Positions 1-7,621 are shown, numbered from the stretch's first letter. The stretch: DNA of 64,000 nucleotides from Fodinicola acaciae (GCF_010993745.1 NZ_WOTN01000004.1:1-64000), one strand, 5' to 3'. Made by a program: numbers and translations. Notes: generated from the letters alone by a model not told the origin.

Positions 1-17
1 CCCCCCCCCCCCCCCCC
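1..17. repeat. Poly-C run at window start
   Basis: The first 17 bases are all C. This is most likely an assembly or contig-end artefact rather than biology. Bases 18-117 hold no gene that I can see. Confidence 0.6.
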
Positions 18-117
18 GCTGGATTTTGATTTCAGCGTGGAGGGTGACTGTTTGCGCTGTGGAGCAGGTCTGGGGATAGGTCCGACCATCTATCAGCTCT
101 AAACGAGGTAGTACGTC

Positions 118-399
118 ATGCATCGTGTTCCGCACAGCGAATTTCTCGAAGACTTCGTTCGTCCAATACAACTCAGGCCGCGCCAGACATTGGGACTTAA
201 GATTGGCCCATTCGGCAGAGCCATTCGAACACCAAAGATCGAGTTCGATATCGAACCTGATGACGATGATGTCATAGTCTTCGGCCCGACCCGGCTCAAT
301 ATCGACGATGACAGCTTCGTGCTGTACTACACGATCGACAACTACGCCGACCGGTCAGTACAGCTGATCGTTCATCGCATGCCGCTGCAGGGCTTCTGA
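118..399 (+). CDS. Small acidic hypothetical protein
   Basis: A 93-residue protein that I do not recognise. The ATG sits six bases after GAGGTAG, a good ribosome site, which supports both the frame and the start. The sequence has an acidic patch around residues 45-50 (EPDDDD) and alternating hydrophobic residues suggesting beta structure. There is no signal peptide, membrane helix or Cys motif. It converges on the Fic-like gene on the other strand, so it appears to be a single-gene unit. No function is proposed. Confidence 0.55.
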   Translation: MHRVPHSEFLEDFVRPIQLRPRQTLGLKIGPFGRAIRTPKIEFDIEPDDDDVIVFGPTRLNIDDDSFVLYYTIDNYADRSVQLIVHRMPLQGF

Positions 400-442
400 G
401 TGTTGTCACTTCTTGATACGGATATGTGACCCGAGCCGTATT

Positions 443-1495
443 TCAGGCCACGTCAACACTTCCGATCGGAAAATAATAGTTCTCGGCCGACTCCTGAAGC
501 TGCTTCAAGTACAGCTCACGGAAGTTGGCCAGCGTGCCTTGTTCGTAGAATAGGATCAGGGCACCTTTGTATTCCTGTTCATCGACGCCACGGTAGGACA
601 ACGGCGGATAGCCGTACGCCAGTAGGACGGCGTTTGCCACGAGTCGAGAGGTTCGTTTGTTGCCGTCAGCGAAAGGTTGCAGGTAGGCCAGCAGCACCAG
701 ACAGGCCAATGCCTTCTCGACCGGCTGCTGCAGCTCATTGATGACTGCGATGACCTGGTCGAGTTCGGCAGCGATCTCGGTCTTACTGCCTGGCGGCGTG
801 TAGACCGTGCCTGTAATGCCGACCGGCCGCGTACGCAAGCCGAGCGGAACGTCGAGACCTGCTACTAACAGCTCATGGACCTGTAGCACTTGCTGGCGGC
901 TCAGCTGGCGAAAGTCCACCTGGTGCTGCCAGACATAGTCAAAGGCCCGCTTGTGGTTGAGGATCATGACCGCTTCGGCATGGTCGTGGCCGGATGCCTC
1001 TTGCGCGTCTCTCAGCAGGCGTTCGGTGTCCAGCAAGCTATAGGTGTTGCCCTCGATCTTGGAACTCTTCCAGCTCAACTCAATGACGAAGCGCTCCAGA
1101 TCTCGCCGTGCCGTCAGACTGTCACCGACCCGCCGGCGAGCGCGCGCCGCTGTCTCAATGAGCGCGGGCAGCTGGCCGATGCTGCCGTCGAACAGCTGGA
1201 ATAGATCCGGTTCCAGATGGCGGTAGCGAGCACCACGAGCGTCCGGATCCTGAGCCAAGTAAGCGTTAGCATCCCAGAGCACTACAGCCCCGGCCGGCCC
1301 AGTCAGCCGGTACTTCGTGGCGCGGGCTTCGCCGCGGGAGTGGATCAGGCCTTTGGCAAGCAGGTCATTGAGAGCCCGGATGGTCGTGACCCGACTTTCG
1401 CCGATGGACGTAGCGATGTCGGCACGCGACAAAGATACGCCTGCAGCCAGCAGACGCAGTATTGCTTGTTCTCGTGGGGAAATCGGCACATTCAT
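443..1495 (-). CDS. Fic-fold protein with N-terminal winged helix; catalytic His replaced by Gln
   Basis: A 350-residue Fic/DOC family protein. Residues 1-65 read as a winged-helix DNA-binding domain. Residues 144-150 (SSKIEGN) match the S/T-x-x-x-E-G/N inhibitory helix placed before the Fic core in class II proteins. The core loop reads LQPFADGNKRTSR, so the invariant HxFx(D/E)GN(G/K)R histidine is Gln273 (codon CAA). Canonical Fic enzymes use that His as base to AMPylate target proteins, so normal catalysis is unlikely. The rest of the loop (D, G, N, R) is intact, suggesting a retained nucleotide-binding fold. The winged helix suggests a regulatory or toxin-antitoxin-like role. It stands alone, with no obvious small antitoxin next to it. 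Confidence 0.85.
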   Translation of the reverse strand: MNVPISPREQAILRLLAAGVSLSRADIATSIGESRVTTIRALNDLLAKGLIHSRGEARATKYRLTGPAGAVVLWDANAYLAQDPDARGARYRHLEPDLFQLFDGSIGQLPALIETAARARRRVGDSLTARRDLERFVIELSWKSSKIEGNTYSLLDTERLLRDAQEASGHDHAEAVMILNHKRAFDYVWQHQVDFRQLSRQQVLQVHELLVAGLDVPLGLRTRPVGITGTVYTPPGSKTEIAAELDQVIAVINELQQPVEKALACLVLLAYLQPFADGNKRTSRLVANAVLLAYGYPPLSYRGVDEQEYKGALILFYEQGTLANFRELYLKQLQESAENYYFPIGSVDVA

Positions 1496-1593
1496 GTATA
1501 ACTATCGTAACAAAATGTGACGATTTTACCAAGCCATTGAGTCGATCGCACACCAGACCGACAACGAAACTCGACCGCTCGCGTAAGGTAAAA

Positions 1594-1616
1594 CCCCGGT
1601 CGAACCTCGGCCGGGG
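1594..1616 (-). terminator. Rho-independent-like terminator of the first DUF3846 gene
   Basis: CCCCGG and CCGGGG arms flank a short loop just beyond the DUF3846 stop. On the minus strand the hairpin is followed by TTTT. The second DUF3846 gene has a similar hairpin. Confidence 0.65.
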
Positions 1617-1622
1617 CAAACG

Positions 1623-2114
1623 TTAGGCAGCGGGTACGACTCGTACGTCGGCAACCAAACTCCAGCGCTGACCAAGATCGACGGCGTAGACGTAGGCGCT
1701 GAACCAGTCATCGAACGTCCGCCGGTTCCGATACCAGCCATCGTCGCCATGGACCATGACCTCGACTCGAAACCGATCGCCATGAAAGAACAATCGGACG
1801 TAGTCGTCAGGCACGTTCCGGTCCTGGCTATGCCGGTCTGGTGCTCCGACCAGCAGCGCATCGCCGCAGATCGGGTCACGACCGCGGAAGGCACTGTTGT
1901 GCACCCAGAGGAGAACAGTCGCCCGTTGGTTGAGCGGCATGTGGTTCCACTTGCCGTGCTCGTTGACGTACAGCGAGGCACCCGGCCGCGCCAACGTCAC
2001 CAGCTGCAAGTCACCCTCGACCGCAGCCCGATACGCCGCGATGTCGCCGGGAACAATCTGCTGTTTGCGCACGGGTTGTTCATCATCCGCCGGCAGATAG
2101 ATTGCGGTGATCAC
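1623..2114 (-). CDS. DUF3846 family protein (copy 1)
   Basis: A 163-residue protein matching the actinobacterial DUF3846 pattern: an N-terminal beta strand (ITAIYLPAD), then GDLQLV, SLYVNEHGK, and a core reading NQRATVLLWVHN...RGRDPICGDALLVG. The GTG start is eight bases after AGGTG. DUF3846 proteins are small and uncharacterised, and are common on actinobacterial mobile elements. A paralogue at 18690-19175 shares the domain, its 3' hairpin and about 60 bases of 5' leader, so the two were duplicated as a unit with their control region. Confidence 0.75.
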   Translation of the reverse strand: MITAIYLPADDEQPVRKQQIVPGDIAAYRAAVEGDLQLVTLARPGASLYVNEHGKWNHMPLNQRATVLLWVHNSAFRGRDPICGDALLVGAPDRHSQDRNVPDDYVRLFFHGDRFRVEVMVHGDDGWYRNRRTFDDWFSAYVYAVDLGQRWSLVADVRVVPAA

Positions 2115-2116
2115 CG

Positions 2117-2177
2117 ATCACGCACCTAACGAGACCGCACGAACCTGTGCCTGATGGGCGGTCTGTCACCACCAGGC
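2117..2177 (-). promoter_or_regulatory. Conserved 5' leader of DUF3846 copy 1
   Basis: Upstream of the gene the plus strand reads TCACGCACCTAAC, AGACCG, GTGCCTG and GTCACCACCAGGC in order. The same blocks occur at the same spacing upstream of the second DUF3846 gene (19181-19240). Conservation of the untranslated leader suggests a shared promoter or operator. Confidence 0.5.
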
Positions 2178-2283
2178 CCACACGCGAAATGGGTCTGCGC
2201 GTACGAGTCTGCCGGTGAATGTATGCGCCAAATATATCGCGCTACTGGTCGGACAGCCGCTCTAAGCGGGGCTTGTCCGTCAT

Positions 2284-2541
2284 CTACGTCAGTTGCTCAT
2301 CTATCGACCTGACCAGTTGACGGGCAGCATCGTCGTAGTGCATACGAAGCTCATTCGCCACGCACTGAGCTTTAGCCGCATCGCGCTCGGTCAACCGAAA
2401 AACCAACTCCGAGTAGAGCAGACGCTTGTACTCCTCGGCTTCGTTCGTACGCTCGGCGACATTCTGTATCTTAGGGAAGAATCCGGCCTCAATTCGGCCG
2501 ACAATTTCACGTGAGCCGATATACAACGCAACAATCTGCAT
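2284..2541 (-). CDS. Small hypothetical protein
   Basis: An 85-residue, mostly helical, charged protein that I do not recognise. The middle (residues ~25-70) is rich in E, R and A and could form a coiled coil. A TTG start at 2553 would add four residues, and neither start has a strong ribosome site. It lies alone between the DUF3846 gene and a membrane-anchored protein, all leftward. The frame is plausible but not certain. Confidence 0.4.
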   Translation of the reverse strand: MQIVALYIGSREIVGRIEAGFFPKIQNVAERTNEAEEYKRLLYSELVFRLTERDAAKAQCVANELRMHYDDAARQLVRSIDEQLT

Positions 2542-2650
2542 TGGCGTAAGCAAATCGATCGCAGCTGCTAAATTTGTTCAACTGATGACATGTACGACTT
2601 GATAGTGGCATGGAATGTCTTTTATAGCAAGCGCAAGCACCACACAGCGC

Positions 2651-3055
2651 TTACGCGCCGAGAGGCACCGTTGTGTACACCACACCGCCTTGGACCTGAA
2701 GTTGAGCGTCCGATGTCCATTCCGGATAAAACTGCGGCTTAACCATACCGTACGACGGATCGATCATCTCTACACCGTACGTATCTTGGCGCCATACCCG
2801 ATGCCATTCGGTGTTGAATTGACAGGCTTCGGATTCCGGGAGTATCCGGCCGTGCGTCACCTCGGCAAACAGTGGCGTGAGATCCTTTGCCACAACCACG
2901 ATGCGCAGGTTTGTGTTCTGGCAGGGGCCATATATTACCTGGACGGTGATATCGCGCTGGTTGGACGAGTACCAAGCAGCAGCGCCGAGCCCGATGCCGG
3001 AGGCCAGGACACAAGTCGCAAGCAGTGCCGCGACAAGCACTAACCCCTTCGACAT
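2651..3055 (-). CDS. Small membrane-anchored or secreted hypothetical protein
   Basis: A 134-residue protein with a hydrophobic N-terminus (residues ~4-28, VLVAALLATCVLASGIGLGA) preceded by Lys, typical of a signal anchor. The remaining ~100 residues look extracytoplasmic, mixed beta, with two Cys (PCQNT, EACQF) that could pair outside the cell. The family is not recognised. The 200 bases upstream (3056-3257) hold no gene that I can support. Confidence 0.5.
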   Translation of the reverse strand: MSKGLVLVAALLATCVLASGIGLGAAAWYSSNQRDITVQVIYGPCQNTNLRIVVVAKDLTPLFAEVTHGRILPESEACQFNTEWHRVWRQDTYGVEMIDPSYGMVKPQFYPEWTSDAQLQVQGGVVYTTVPLGA

Positions 3056-3257
3056 ACCGGCCAGTTTCGCGATACCTGACGATCGCTGCCTATCCGCCGT
3101 ACGGACAGTCTGGACAGAGAAGAAAGTCCATGCGGCGCCGCCTAGACGAGCGTCAGGACCGACGATCGCACGGCGCCTGATCGGGAAGTCCGCGTCGCGA
3201 GCTGGGACGCCGCTGCGACGTCGGTGGATGGCCGCGTGCCGATGCCGGCGCTGGCGA

Positions 3258-3653
3258 CTAGCCCTCCTCCTCGTCAGCTGCGGTCTTGGGTTGCGGCCGA
3301 ATCCGCGGTAGCCGGCTGGCAGCAGTGCCGACCGGCGTAATCGTCAAGGAAGCACCACTCGGCAACTGCAATCTTTGTTGCGGCTGCGGCGAGCGGCGGT
3401 GGCTCTTGGGCCGCGGTTGAGTGGTGTCGACGGTGACGGGCTTCGGCAGCGGCTGGGGTTTCGGTTGGCAGATGTCGAAATCAGCCAACGGCAGCCCAGC
3501 TTCCGTGACCACCAGCTCGGCCTGGAGGTGCGCGTCGCATTTCCACGGCTCGCCACAGCGGCGGCAGGTGGTCTCGCCGGCGTCGGCAAACGGCAGATGG
3601 CGCTCCAGGCGAGCGATGGCGGCCTCGATCAGCAGCGGCAGATTCTCAGTCAC
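3258..3653 (-). CDS. Small-protein operon gene 10: CxxC protein with Pro-rich tail
   Basis: A 131-residue protein starting at a GTG that overlaps the upstream gene's stop by eight bases, the same arrangement as 4724/4717. Residues ~27-37 hold CRRCGEPWKC, a compact Cys cluster like the CxxC knots in the other small proteins of this operon. The last ~70 residues are Pro/Gln/Arg-rich (PKPQPLPKP) with an acidic end (DEEEG). It is the last gene of the leftward run. Zinc binding is inferred from the Cys spacing. Function is unknown. Confidence 0.55.
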   Translation of the reverse strand: MTENLPLLIEAAIARLERHLPFADAGETTCRRCGEPWKCDAHLQAELVVTEAGLPLADFDICQPKPQPLPKPVTVDTTQPRPKSHRRSPQPQQRLQLPSGASLTITPVGTAASRLPRIRPQPKTAADEEEG

Positions 3654-4080
3654 GGCAGCCATCCACCAGCGAGGCGTCGTCCAAGGCGGGATTTCCGTAC
3701 GACGCAATGAACGTCGCGGTATCCAGCTGCAAGAGATACGAGGCCCAGCTCTGGCAGGCATGAGCCGCCAGGTCTTCGCCATAGGCGGTGTAGTGTCTGG
3801 CCACGGCCAGGTAGATGGCGCGCTCGCGCTGCATCGTTGCCTGCAGCTGGTCGGCTGCGTGCGTCGAGCGGTCGGCTCCATTCCGGATGGAGGCCAGGAG
3901 TTCGTTCTGCTCGACATGGACAGCCAGCAGCTCGCACCAACGGCGGCGCAGAAAGCCGTGGCCATCAACCAGCACATCCGGCCGGCCGCGAATCCAGTCC
4001 GCCAGCTGCCAGCGCAAGCGGGCCACGGAGCTGCCAAATTCCGTGCGCAAATATCGCTGCGCCACGGGGCCGACCGGCAT
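3646..4080 (-). CDS. Small-protein operon gene 9: helical 'WxxYL' family, divergent copy
   Basis: A 144-residue helical protein. Its C-terminal half carries the family signature WASYLLQLDTATFIASY, aligning with WAGYLRTVDAQQYVEEIW in the gene at 4717 and WAAHLRTFDAQRYVEQLW at 4392. The region RERAIYLAVARHYTAYGED also parallels REA..CQRL..FW. The ATG lies eight bases after the stop of the preceding 45-residue gene; a GTG at 4086 is the alternative. It is the most divergent of four copies. Confidence 0.55.
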   Translation of the reverse strand: MPVGPVAQRYLRTEFGSSVARLRWQLADWIRGRPDVLVDGHGFLRRRWCELLAVHVEQNELLASIRNGADRSTHAADQLQATMQRERAIYLAVARHYTAYGEDLAAHACQSWASYLLQLDTATFIASYGNPALDDASLVDGCRD

Positions 4081-4087
4081 AGGCACC

Positions 4088-4225
4088 CTAGCCACGGCGG
4101 TCACAGCCACATGGCAGTTCGCCGTCCAGCAGCTTCTTGCAGCCGATGCACGTCCGCATTGAGGCATTGGTCGTGGCTAAGACTCCAGCCAGAAAGCCAA
4201 GCAGCACACCGAAGAAGAGATCCAT
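4088..4225 (-). CDS. Small-protein operon gene 8: 45-residue membrane protein with CxxC...CxC
   Basis: A very short gene supported by AAGGAG five bases before the ATG. Residues 2-18 are a hydrophobic helix (MDLFFGVLLGFLAGVLA). The tail reads RTCIGCKKLLDGELPCGC, a four-Cys arrangement that would hold one metal ion. Two other frames cross the same stretch but lack a ribosome site and motif. The 166 bases upstream (4226-4391) separate it from gene 7 and carry no convincing gene. Confidence 0.55.
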   Translation of the reverse strand: MDLFFGVLLGFLAGVLATTNASMRTCIGCKKLLDGELPCGCDRRG

Positions 4226-4391
4226 AGGTTCTCCTTGACGCTGGAAGAAATACGGTCACCAACGCCAGCCCGGATACAGCGGCCCGCCAAACAAAACGGG
4301 TCACTGCTCGCCGGCTCCGGGCTGGCGTTGGGGTTGAGCTGCCGGCGAGCTTGGCGCGGTATGGCCGGCAGGGAACTGTGCGGTGGCGGGC

Positions 4392-4724
4392 TCACGCCGA
4401 GTTGTCCAAGTCAGTGCCGAGCTCGGCCAGCCACAGCTGCTCGACGTACCGCTGAGCGTCGAACGTTCGTAGATGTGCCGCCCAGCTCCAGTGCACGTAC
4501 GCGGCCGGGACATCGTCGTCGCGAGCCCTTAGCTCACCAAGTTGCTGGCAGATATTGGCTTCACGCTGCACCAGTTGGTGCAACTGGTCGGCCAAGGCCG
4601 GCAGGCTGACACCTTCGCCGACACGAGCGCGTACGGCGTCCTTATCGTCCAGCACGTCCAAGAGCTGGTTGGACAACGCGGCGTACACGTGTCGCCCCAG
4701 CGTCGATCGCTGGCCGTCAGTCAC
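4392..4724 (-). CDS. Small-protein operon gene 7: helical 'WxxYL' family
   Basis: A 110-residue helical protein from a GTG overlapping the upstream stop by eight bases. Shared family pattern: ADQLHQLVQREANICQQL in the middle and WAAHLRTFDAQRYVEQLW near the end, with an acidic tail. The neighbouring proteins at 4717 and 5103 share the same blocks in the same order, so this is a tandem duplication. There are no Cys residues apart from C in NICQQL. Function is unknown; the amphipathic helices suggest a protein-protein interaction module. Confidence 0.65.
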   Translation of the reverse strand: MTDGQRSTLGRHVYAALSNQLLDVLDDKDAVRARVGEGVSLPALADQLHQLVQREANICQQLGELRARDDDVPAAYVHWSWAAHLRTFDAQRYVEQLWLAELGTDLDNSA

Positions 4725-5106
4725 GCTTGCCACCCAGTGATTCTTCGGCCTGTTCCAGCCAGATCTCTTCGACGTATTGCTGCGCATCCACCGTCCGCAG
4801 ATAACCGGCCCAGGCATCGGCCAGGTACGAGGCGCAGGGGTCGCCGTCGACTAACCAGAATTTGCTCAGCCGCTGGCAAGCCGTGGCCTCGCGCTCCAGA
4901 ATCTCGTTCAGTTCGCTCGGTAATTCAGCCCAGCTGCCATCTCGCCGCTCTACCCGGTCGATGAGCGCATATTTGGCCATGACGACGCCTTCCAGGTCGT
5001 CCAGGAGGCTGGAGTACTGCTTGTAACGCGCCGACGATGCTGGTGCCGATACCTTCGTTCGCCGGCGTCGGTGCCAAGCCGGCAAGACACGGCCGGAGGC
5101 AATCAC
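4717..5106 (-). CDS. Small-protein operon gene 6: helical 'WxxYL' family
   Basis: A 129-residue protein from a GTG whose GTGA overlaps the upstream stop. After a basic N-terminus (residues ~9-20, AWHRRRRTK) comes the family core: a YSSLLDDLEGVV helix, LNEILEREATACQRLSKFW, then WAGYLRTVDAQQYVEEIW. An internal ATG (MAKYALID, residue ~44) could be a second start, but the stop overlap favours the GTG. It belongs to the tandem array with 4392 and 5103. Confidence 0.6.
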   Translation of the reverse strand: MIASGRVLPAWHRRRRTKVSAPASSARYKQYSSLLDDLEGVVMAKYALIDRVERRDGSWAELPSELNEILEREATACQRLSKFWLVDGDPCASYLADAWAGYLRTVDAQQYVEEIWLEQAEESLGGKRD

Positions 5107-5438
5107 GCCGGCACCTCGATCGAGGTGAGGCCAAACTGGGCCAGCCACAGCGTTTCGACGTATCGCTGGGCAGCAAGCTTGTTCAGGTAGCCAGCCCAAT
5201 TCCAACTGGCGAGGGCGGAATGAATCTCGTCGTCGACCGTCCAGAAATCCGCCAGCCGGTCGCAGAGAACAGCTTCGCGTTGCACCAAGTCGTGCAATTG
5301 GAGCGCCAGTTCGCTCAGACTGCCGTCCCGCCAGGTAATGCGGCGACGCACAGTGGCCTTGGCATCCAGGATGGCCTGGAGCTGTTGCCAGGTGTCGACG
5401 TACTGCTGTTCCCGCTCGGCTAACGACGAGGCCATCAC
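5103..5438 (-). CDS. Small-protein operon gene 5: helical 'WxxYL' family
   Basis: A 111-residue protein starting in a GTGA overlap with the preceding stop. The core reads LALQLHDLVQREAVLCDRLADFW and then WNWAGYLNKLAAQRYVETLW, which aligns without large gaps with the genes at 4717 and 4392. The N-terminal helix (YVDTWQQLQAILDAK) matches YSSLLDDLEGVVMAK of gene 6. Overlapping starts at each junction argue for translational coupling and a fixed ratio of products. Confidence 0.65.
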   Translation of the reverse strand: MMASSLAEREQQYVDTWQQLQAILDAKATVRRRITWRDGSLSELALQLHDLVQREAVLCDRLADFWTVDDEIHSALASWNWAGYLNKLAAQRYVETLWLAQFGLTSIEVPA

Positions 5439-5704
5439 GAGCCGGCTTCCAGGCTCTGACCAGTGGTGCCGAGCAGCTGTTCGGCAACCTCTTGCCGCCG
5501 GTACCGCCGGACCGTACGCACGATCTTGCTGACTTCAATCCATTCCTGCGGCAGGCGGGAGTTGGTGTAGAGCGCGACGAGCGTCTGGCCACAGCGATCG
5601 CAAGCCCCGGCCAACAGCTCGGCGTGGCCATCCAAAATGGCCCGTGCGTCAATACAAGCTGAGACGGTGACGGTGTGGACGCAGTCCACGCTGGCAGCTG
5701 CCAT
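5435..5704 (-). CDS. Small-protein operon gene 4: CxxC family
   Basis: An 89-residue protein with ATG preceded by AAAGG. Residues ~30-50 read AELLAGACDRCGQTLVALY. The pattern (hydrophobic)-A-C-x-x-C-x-x-x-L is shared with genes 1, 2 and 3, followed at similar distance by a Trp (QEW). Cys8 and Cys17 lie upstream and could complete a metal site. It links the CxxC half and the helical half of the operon. Confidence 0.6.
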   Translation of the reverse strand: MAAASVDCVHTVTVSACIDARAILDGHAELLAGACDRCGQTLVALYTNSRLPQEWIEVSKIVRTVRRYRRQEVAEQLLGTTGQSLEAGS

Positions 5705-5718
5705 AGCTGACCTTTCAC

Positions 5719-5952
5719 TTAAGAAGACTGGAAAAACATCGAGTGCGGCTCATCTGGCCGGCCGAACAGTTCGATCATGGGAGCCCAGTTGCCGGGTCCA
5801 ATGCGGTCGCTCAAGCCGCCCAGCAAGCACTGGCAAAACCAGCAGCGCGCCGCCAGAAGGAGCACCTTGCTGTCGGCCGGTACCCAGAGCTGCAAGCCGA
5901 CACCGGGGACGTAGCGGTCGTACGGCTGGTGGTAGCCGTGGCGGCAACGCAT
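5719..5952 (-). CDS. Small-protein operon gene 3: CxxC family
   Basis: A 77-residue protein whose ATG lies four bases after the stop of gene 2. The sequence PGVGLQLWVPADSKVLLLAARCWFCQCLLGGLSDR parallels PGLGLCAWV...IGATCQRCGANLLGLGRR of gene 2, so the two are diverged duplicates (text split here only for comparison). The N-terminal MRCRHGYH adds Cys and His that may join the CWFC pair as metal ligands. An upstream in-frame start at 6009 would overlap gene 2 heavily and is disfavoured. Confidence 0.6.
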   Translation of the reverse strand: MRCRHGYHQPYDRYVPGVGLQLWVPADSKVLLLAARCWFCQCLLGGLSDRIGPGNWAPMIELFGRPDEPHSMFFQSS

Positions 5953-5956
5953 GAAT

Positions 5957-6178
5957 TCAGATCTCCGTTCGGCCGCACTGCAGCAAGTTCGACGTGGCCT
6001 GCCACTCACCGATGCGCTCTGGCGATTCGCGTCGGCCCAAGCCCAGCAAGTTGGCGCCGCAGCGCTGGCACGTCGCGCCGATCAGTTCGACGCGGACGCC
6101 GCCGACCCAGGCACAGAGGCCGAGACCGGGTAGGTAGAAGCCCATTGGGCGGTGCTCGCGACTGGCACAGGTGTGCAT
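5957..6178 (-). CDS. Small-protein operon gene 2: CxxC family
   Basis: A 73-residue protein beginning one base after the stop of gene 1. It holds MHTC at the N-terminus and then CQRCGANLLGLGRR, matching gene 3 block by block (PGLGL, W, CxxC, LLxGL, R, GEW/GNW). The four-Cys/His set suggests a small zinc-binding fold. The family is not recognised. Confidence 0.6.
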   Translation of the reverse strand: MHTCASREHRPMGFYLPGLGLCAWVGGVRVELIGATCQRCGANLLGLGRRESPERIGEWQATSNLLQCGRTEI

Positions 6179-6179
6179 G

Positions 6180-6383
6180 TCAGATCAGGGAGTTCGGCGA
6201 GGCCGGAAACTTCCGGCAGATGTAGTCGGCGACCGTGTCCCAGGCCGCGGTGGGATCGCCTTCCGGCTTGACCAGCATCTGGCGGCAGTGCTGGCAGCGT
6301 GCCAGTTCCAACGTCTCCTCTGGTCGGCAGATCGCACCGGCAGATTCGCCGAGTAGATGGCGGTGGTGGCGGTTTAGGGGCAT
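6180..6383 (-). CDS. Small-protein operon gene 1: CxxC family
   Basis: A 67-residue protein with ATG three bases after GGAGGGC, the first gene of the leftward operon. It reads AICRPEETLELARCQHCRQMLV, again with CxxC followed by a hydrophobic pair and a Trp (AAW). The promoter must lie in the 141 bases shared with the divergent XRE gene at 6525, so XRE/DUF397 control of the operon is plausible. Confidence 0.6.
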   Translation of the reverse strand: MPLNRHHRHLLGESAGAICRPEETLELARCQHCRQMLVKPEGDPTAAWDTVADYICRKFPASPNSLI

Positions 6384-6524
6384 TTGCCCTCCCTGGCCCG
6401 GTCGCCCGTGTTGGCCCCGTTACGGTGATGGACACCCTGCCAGGGTTCGGCCCAGAATGCAATTCCCGATTTTCAACAGACCCGGAATGGTGCTGACCCG
6501 CCACCGTGGTGCACACTGACCGCC

Positions 6525-7375
6525 ATGCCACCAAGGACAAGCCCCACCGTTCGCCGGCGCCGCCTGGCCGCAGAGCTGAAGCGGCTGCGAGTTGCGACCG
6601 GTATGACGATCGAGCAAGCCGCCAAGCAGGTCGACATCTCGAAGTCGTCGTTGTCGCGCATCGAGAGCACGGAAGTGTCGGTACAGGTGCAGAACGCCAA
6701 GGCGTTGCTGGAGCTGTACGGCGTCGACGAGGCGGACATCGAGCCGCTGCTGCAGATCGCGCGCGAAGCTCGCAAACGCGGCTGGTGGCGCATAAGTACA
6801 GCGACGTGTTGCCGGACTGGTTCGAGGTCTACGTCGGGCTGGAGGCGGCGACGTCAGAGATCAACAAGTACGAACCGGCGCTGGTGCCAGGCTTACTGCA
6901 GACTCCCGACTACACGCGCGCCATCATCCGAGCTGAACATCCCAACATCACGCCGGCCGAAGTCAACCGGCGGACGGAGCTGCGGATGCAGCGCCAGCAG
7001 CACGACGATGAACCGCCGAAGCTGTGGGTTGTGCTCGATGAAGCCGTCATCCGGCGGCCCGTCGCCGGTCGAGCCATTATGAAGGCCCAGTTGGAGCACT
7101 TGATCGAGGCGGCCAGCCTGCCCGGCAACGAGATCCAGATCTTAGGGTTCGCTGGCGGCGAGCATGGCTCGATGGGCAGCTCGTTCTCGATCCTGCGCTT
7201 CCCTGATCCGCAGGACACTGGAGTCGTCTACCTGGAGATGCGCGCTGGTAGCCTGTACTTGGAAGAACTGCACGAGATCGAGCAGTACACGACCCTGTTC
7301 AACCACTTGCGCGCCAGCGCACTTGGCCTACGCGAGTCGCTGGCCATGATGAAAGAGGCGGCAAAGGCACTGTGA
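6525..7375 (+). pseudogene. XRE/DUF5753 (Scr1-type) regulator, frameshifted
   Basis: The first ~87 codons from ATG 6525 encode an XRE helix-turn-helix (EQAAKQVDISKSSLSRIES) and linker ending REARKRGWW. The frame then changes at about 6789: the DUF5753 domain (KYSDVLPDWFEVYVGLEAA, VPGLLQTPDYTRAII, LDEAVIRRPV) continues in another frame to 7375. Joined, it would be a normal ~280-residue regulator. There is no homopolymer at the break, so this is either a true mutation or, less likely, a base-calling error. It is paired with DUF397 downstream and faces the small-protein operon. Confidence 0.75.
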
Positions 7376-7391
7376 TTGGGAAGGGGGACAG

Positions 7392-7604
7392 ATGAGCAGC
7401 ATCGACCTGTCCCAAGCCGTATGGCGCAAGAGCACCAGGAGTAACGGCTCCGGTGACTGCGTTGAGGTGACCGACCACCTGCCGGGTGTGATCGGACTCC
7501 GTGACTCCAAGAACCCGGCCGGCTCAGCGCTCGTCGTACCAGCTGCCGGTTGGACGGCGTTCGTACGGCACGTTGGCGGCGGCAGCTTAGCCGCCGATCA
7601 CTAG
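7392..7604 (+). CDS. DUF397 protein
   Basis: A 70-residue protein with the full DUF397 pattern: WRKSTRSNGSGDCVEVTD, then GLRDSKNPAGSALVVPAAGWTAFV. DUF397 proteins are small partners of XRE/DUF5753 regulators in actinomycetes, often acting with them as antitoxin-like or developmental switches. It follows the frameshifted regulator by 16 bases, the usual arrangement. It is intact, although its partner is broken. Confidence 0.9.
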   Translation: MSSIDLSQAVWRKSTRSNGSGDCVEVTDHLPGVIGLRDSKNPAGSALVVPAAGWTAFVRHVGGGSLAADH

Positions 7605-7621
7605 TCTCAACGTACGCAATG

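Noticed and set aside
4177-4395. 72-codon frame overlapping the four-Cys membrane gene
   Set aside because: It overlaps gene 7's stop at a GTGA, but its sequence is low-complexity and the competing frame has both a ribosome site and a clear motif.
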